From contig JANPLZ010000083.1 in assembly GCA_031422555.1 (NCBI GenBank), positions 1 to 17,844 on the forward strand: a stretch of DNA of 17,844 nucleotides. The letters run 5' to 3'. Each line of letters opens with the position of its first letter. Positions within the stretch are counted from its first letter, which is position 1. The notes under the pieces are model-generated. The model was given only the letters and a program-made list of their open reading frames with translations, made no database searches and was not told the origin of the DNA. Of this stretch, positions 15,394 to 17,844 are shown in pieces. Origin of the DNA: JANNAT01 sp031422555. GTDB lineage: Bacteria; Pseudomonadota; Alphaproteobacteria; Rhodobacterales; Rhodobacteraceae. The position numbers and the translations under genes are program-made.

Positions 15394-16142
15394 TGCTTGA
15401 AATCATCACCTCCGATGCGCTGCCGATGCGGCACGGGTTTTTCACCCGCAAAGGCGGCGCGTCCTCGGGTATCTTTGCCGGGCTGAACTGCGGCCCGGGC
15501 TCATCGGATCAATCCGACGTCGTTGCCATCAACCGCGCCCGGGTGGCTGACGCGATGGGGGTGGGTCCGCCGCATCTTATCACCATCAACCAGGTGCATT
15601 CCGCCGATGTCATAACGGTCAGCGCACCGTTTTCCGACCGTCCCCGCGCCGATGCAATGGTTACCGCCACCCCCGGTATCGCGCTGGGTGTGCTGACGGC
15701 AGATTGCCAGCCCGTGCTGTTTGCCGATGCGCGCGCGCATGTGATTGGGGCGGCACACGCAGGCTGGCGCGGCTGCAAAGACGGCGTTCTGGAAGCCACC
15801 CTTACCGCGATGGAGGCGATGGGCGCGCAACGCAACCGCATTGTCGCGGTGATCGGCCCGTGCATTTCGCAAGCGGCCTATGCGGTGGGGCCAGAGTTTT
15901 TTGAAACCTTCACCGATGATGATCCCGCAGCCGTGCGGTTCTTTATCAACGGCGCCGGCGACCGGCTGCAGTTCGATTTGCCGGGCTATGGCCTGTCGCG
16001 GCTGCGTGCCGCGGGCATCGCCCATGCCGAATGGACACGGCACTGCACCTACGCAGCCCCGGATCGATTCTTTTCCTATCGGCGCACAACCCACGCGGGC
16101 GAGGCTGACTATGGCCGCCTGATTTCGGTGATCCGGCTGTAA
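15393..16142 (+). CDS. pgeF: Peptidoglycan editing factor / multicopper-like purine nucleoside phosphorylase
   Basis: A 249-residue protein of the PgeF/YfiH (Cu-oxidase_4, 'laccase domain') family. The metal-binding residues are in place: H69 in NQVHSADV, C105 in LTADCQPVLFAD, and H122 in GAAHAGWRG. HCTY (217-220) and RFFSYRR near the C-terminus are conserved. Members have been reported as purine nucleoside phosphorylases/adenosine deaminases and as factors keeping wrong amino acids out of the peptidoglycan stem; which role applies here cannot be seen. The ATG is inside the methyltransferase stop (TAATG), making it third in the lgt operon. No clear Rho-independent terminator follows the stop. 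Confidence 0.95.
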   Translation: MLEIITSDALPMRHGFFTRKGGASSGIFAGLNCGPGSSDQSDVVAINRARVADAMGVGPPHLITINQVHSADVITVSAPFSDRPRADAMVTATPGIALGVLTADCQPVLFADARAHVIGAAHAGWRGCKDGVLEATLTAMEAMGAQRNRIVAVIGPCISQAAYAVGPEFFETFTDDDPAAVRFFINGAGDRLQFDLPGYGLSRLRAAGIAHAEWTRHCTYAAPDRFFSYRRTTHAGEADYGRLISVIRL

Positions 16143-16220
16143 ACCGCGGGCAATCACGGCAAATCGGGCCAAAATCTGCCGCAATTGGTGGAAACAATTC
16201 GCGCCAGACTCGGTGCATTG

Positions 16221-16250
16221 TTGAAATTGTCAAAATTTATTTAATATATT
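16221..16250 (+). promoter_or_regulatory. Candidate sigma-70 promoter upstream of the 50-residue small gene
   Basis: TTGAAA (16221-16226) and TATATT (16245-16250) are 18 bp apart inside an AT-rich island (about 16215-16275) in otherwise GC-rich DNA. A second TTGACA occurs at 16271-16276 without a good -10. It would give a leader of about 130 bases before the small gene at 16389. This is a consensus match only. Confidence 0.45.
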
Positions 16251-16388
16251 CAGATAGTTAATTGAAATATTTGACAGGCCTGGATTATCCCAGCCGCGGC
16301 AGAGGTATTTCAAACTTAGGTCAAATCCGCGCCGCATTGCAGGGTCAGTTTAGCTCTGACAGTTGTTGCATCCGGACAGGAGCTTGCC

Positions 16389-16541
16389 ATGAAAAAAGAT
16401 CGCCGTTGGTTGAAAGCCGCCATCACCGCCGCCGCCGAGCCGCAGATTGAGATGCCTTGGGCGCGCAGCAGCCGCCGCCGCCCGGAGGCGCTGAAGGCAG
16501 GCACCGTATCGGCCAAACCGCGCGCCATCGCCGCGCGCTAA
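16389..16541 (+). CDS. Small basic protein (50 residues), conserved type
   Basis: The ATG at 16389 has AGGAG (16378-16382) six bases upstream, and the frame runs 50 codons to TAA. The product begins MKKDRRWLKAAITAAAEPQI, continues with EMPWARSSRRRPEALKAG and ends PRAIAAR. It is strongly basic and lacks a signal peptide, cysteines and membrane segments. From memory, short Rhodobacteraceae proteins with a K/R-DxRWxK start and a MPWxRG-type middle motif are widespread and unnamed; I cannot confirm this without a search. It has its own Shine-Dalgarno and AT-rich promoter region, with flanking gaps on both sides. Function unknown. Confidence 0.72.
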   Translation: MKKDRRWLKAAITAAAEPQIEMPWARSSRRRPEALKAGTVSAKPRAIAAR

Positions 16542-16565
16542 CCTTGATTGATTCGCCGCAAAAGG

Positions 16566-16618
16566 CCGGGCAATGCCCGGTCTATTGCATTTTGCGCCAT
16601 CCTTCGCGCAAACCGGGC
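16566..16618 (+). terminator. Hairpin cluster after the small gene, with two alternative pairings
   Basis: CCGGGC (16566-16571) pairs with GCCCGG (16575-16580) in a tight hairpin 25 bases after the stop. The same GCCCGG can instead pair with a second CCGGGC (16613-16618), enclosing a 7-bp hairpin TTTGCGC/GCGCAAA (16591-16597 and 16606-16612). The first stem may terminate the small-gene transcript; no T tract follows. The two foldings exclude each other. Confidence 0.4.
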
Positions 16619-16743
16619 AGCGACAAAATGTTCAGCGTCGCGCGGGCGTAAACAATCCAGTGGCCGCTGCCGCATCGTTGCCCCAGCCAAGATCAATTAA
16701 GAATTAATTTTGACAAGCCGTCGCGTTTCCGCCACCTTTGCCG

Positions 16744-16907
16744 CACAGATGTCCCTCTGTGTAAACAGGCGGTGACGGGTGCGATCAGACCGCAAGGCAG
16801 CCCCGTCATTGCACCGGATCGGCCCAACAAGGCCGCCTCGGGATGATGCTCGGTCAAGGCCGCCCCGATGCTCCTCTGGCATCATATAGGGGCGGCCTGA
16901 ACATTTT
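16744..16907 (+). ncRNA. Candidate structured small RNA in the 454-bp gene-free gap
   Basis: The gap 16542-16995 has no credible protein gene but several hairpins. They are CACAGA/TCTGTG (16744-16761); GACGGG/CCCGTC (16774-16779 with 16802-16807), which encloses TGCG/CGCA; and a strong 10-bp stem AGGCCGCCCC/GGGGCGGCCT (16857-16866 with 16889-16898), continued by GATGC/GCATC with loop TCCTCTG. TTTT follows at 16904-16907. An upstream copy of AGGCCGCC (16830-16837) plus ATGATGC (16843-16849) can compete for the same 3' arm. The TCCTCT loop is anti-Shine-Dalgarno-like, as in some alphaproteobacterial loop-seed sRNAs. The strand and the RNA itself are inference. The remaining gap is AT-rich at 16690-16715 and 16939-16973. 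Confidence 0.35.
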
Positions 16908-16995
16908 CAGAATTGGCAAAACCGGGGCAAAAAACCTTTGAAGGATTTTGCAAATTTTTTGCTAAAAAATTTTGCGCCGTGGCCGGTGCCGGGCC

Positions 16996-17496
16996 TTAGG
17001 CCTGCCGCTCTAACCGCGCTTCCAGCACGTCAAACGGCAGTCCGGGTTCATCTTTTGCGCAGCGGATCACCAGACTGGTTTTCACGTTCGCCACATTTTC
17101 GGCCCGCAGCAGTTGCTCGGTCAGAAAATTCTGAAAACTGGACAGATCCGGTGCCACGCATTTCAAAATGAAATCAATCTCGCCGTTCAGCATGTGACAT
17201 TCGCGCACCAAGGGCCAGGCGCGGCAGCGGGACTCAAAGGTTGAAAGATCGGCCTCGGCTTGGCTTTGCAGCCGAACCATCGCAAAGACCTGCACTTCAA
17301 AGCCCATCTCGCGCGCGTTGATGTCAGCGTGATAGCCGTTGATATAGCCCGCCTCTTCCAACGTGCGCACCCGGCGCAGGCAGGGTGGCGCGGAAATCCC
17401 CACGCGTTTGGCCAGCTCCACATTGGTCATCCGCCCATCGGCTTGCAGTTCGGCCAAAATCTGGCGATCAATGGGGTCAAGCTTGGATGCAGACAT
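16996..17496 (-). CDS. Lrp/AsnC family transcriptional regulator
   Basis: 166 residues, the standard length. The N-terminal AsnC-type helix-turn-helix (LDPIDRQILAELQADGRMTN, 6-25, then VELAKRVGISAPPCLRRVRTLEEAGYI) is followed by the RAM effector domain (about 70-145), with the expected VRECHMLNGEIDFILKC segment (97-113). Members bind DNA as dimers or octamers and often sense amino acids; the effector here is unknown. The ATG at 17496 has GGGAGA upstream; the frame to 17559 runs into the intergenic region and is rejected. It is divergent from trxB, with a shared site array between them that it probably binds. Downstream, on its own strand, an ATTTTTT tract (16973 downwards) could take part in termination. 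Confidence 0.94.
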   Translation of the reverse strand: MSASKLDPIDRQILAELQADGRMTNVELAKRVGISAPPCLRRVRTLEEAGYINGYHADINAREMGFEVQVFAMVRLQSQAEADLSTFESRCRAWPLVRECHMLNGEIDFILKCVAPDLSSFQNFLTEQLLRAENVANVKTSLVIRCAKDEPGLPFDVLEARLERQA

Positions 17497-17542
17497 TTCA
17501 TTCTCCCATTTCGGGGCGGAATGTAGGGTGTCGCGACGTTCC

Positions 17543-17611
17543 GCGCAATAATGTTTCACAACTGCGCAATAAATTAACGCAAGACATCACAATTGCGCAA
17601 GCTTGGCGCAA
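17543..17611. promoter_or_regulatory. Array of GCGCAA sites between the Lrp gene and trxB
   Basis: GCGCAA occurs at 17543, 17564, 17595 and 17606, with start-to-start spacings of 21, 31 and 11 bp, close to 2, 3 and 1 helical turns. The first two extend to GCGCAATAA; the third lies in the palindrome TTGCGCAA (17593-17600). A related ACGCAAG begins at 17577. The array falls in the divergent gap, so it could control both genes; Lrp-family proteins typically bind such phased sites. A weak TATATC (17650-17655) may be the trxB -10. Confidence 0.6.
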
Positions 17612-17680
17612 CAGCTGCGCTGGGGCTTTCCGCCGCCATGATCCCACCATATATCAGCAGTCGGCAAGATTCTGGGGGCT

Positions 17681-17844
17681 ATGATGGCAGAGACACGGCA
17701 CACAAAGGTTTTGATCATCGGCTCTGGCCCGGCGGGTTATACCGCCGCCGTCTATGCCGCGCGGGCCATGATAAACCCGATTTTGGTGCAGGGCATTCAA
17801 CCCGGCGGCCAGTTGACCATTACGACAGAGGTCGAAAATTGGCC
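17681..17844 (+). CDS. trxB: Thioredoxin-disulfide reductase, N-terminal part (partial)
   Basis: The first 54 codons, cut by the window end. After MMAETRHTK comes the FAD-binding motif VLIIGSGPAGYTAAVYAARA, then QGIQPGGQLTITTEVENWP, the typical second conserved block of thioredoxin reductase TrxB. The enzyme uses NADPH to reduce thioredoxin; the redox CxxC lies beyond the window. Two ATG codons (17681 and 17684) are possible, with only a G-rich GGGGG stretch upstream as a weak ribosome site. It is divergent from the Lrp/AsnC regulator and shares a phased site array with it. Confidence 0.95.
   Translation, partial: MMAETRHTKVLIIGSGPAGYTAAVYAARAMINPILVQGIQPGGQLTITTEVENW

Noticed and set aside
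16457..16651. 64-codon plus-strand frame overlapping the small gene
   Set aside because: Out of frame with the better-supported 50-residue gene and lacking a ribosome site.
16710..16715. Perfect TTGACA in an AT-rich patch, considered as promoter of the candidate RNA
   Set aside because: The position 17 bp downstream is GC-rich (GCCACC) and offers no -10, so I do not annotate a promoter.
16697..16885. 62-codon frame on the minus strand in the gene-free gap
   Set aside because: No Shine-Dalgarno or family resemblance, and it overlaps the strongest hairpin, which better explains the sequence.

Overview
The window reads as a chromosomal segment of an alphaproteobacterium of the Rhodobacteraceae (Roseobacter/Rhodobacter type). 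The grounds are high-GC codon use, the suc cluster layout, the lgt-midA-pgeF block, a FYDLN-acid protein next to tRNA-Ala, and G/C-rich palindromes between genes. I assign this from gene content and recalled family knowledge, not from a database search. I see no transposase, integrase, phage gene, CRISPR array or recognisable defence system.

Positions 1-9921 (+ strand) form a TCA-cycle block: the end of sucC, two small exported proteins (one a predicted DUF922 zinc protease), sucD, sucA, sucB, then a three-gene insert (family 2 glycosyltransferase, small exported protein, MAPEG membrane protein), then lpdA. SucA, SucB and Lpd are E1, E2 and E3 of the 2-oxoglutarate dehydrogenase complex. SucCD converts its product succinyl-CoA to succinate with nucleotide triphosphate formation.

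Positions 10066-12328 (- strand) hold an exported intradiol-type dioxygenase, a GntR/FCD regulator just upstream of it, and a YgjP-like zinc metallopeptidase. The gap before the regulator contains four imperfect tandem 16-bp repeats. Positions 12477-13304 hold the FYDLN-acid protein (+), a tRNA-Ala(GGC) with a clear terminator, and a UbiK/BMFP-family protein (-).

Positions 13439-16142 (+) are a tightly coupled operon: lgt (lipoprotein diacylglyceryl transferase), a MidA/NDUFAF7-type methyltransferase and pgeF, with overlapping stop and start codons. Positions 16143-16995 are poor in protein genes. They contain a 50-codon small gene with its own Shine-Dalgarno and AT-rich promoter region, then about 450 bp with several hairpins, including two mutually exclusive long ones, a candidate small RNA. 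The window ends with a divergent Lrp/AsnC regulator (-) and the start of trxB (+). Their shared intergenic region carries four GCGCAA sites spaced 21, 31 and 11 bp, close to whole helical turns, which looks like an operator array.

Most of the window is ordinary core metabolism. The unexplained parts are the intergenic structures: the competing-hairpin region, the Lrp-trxB site array, the tandem 16-mers upstream of GntR, and the palindrome directly before the tRNA.
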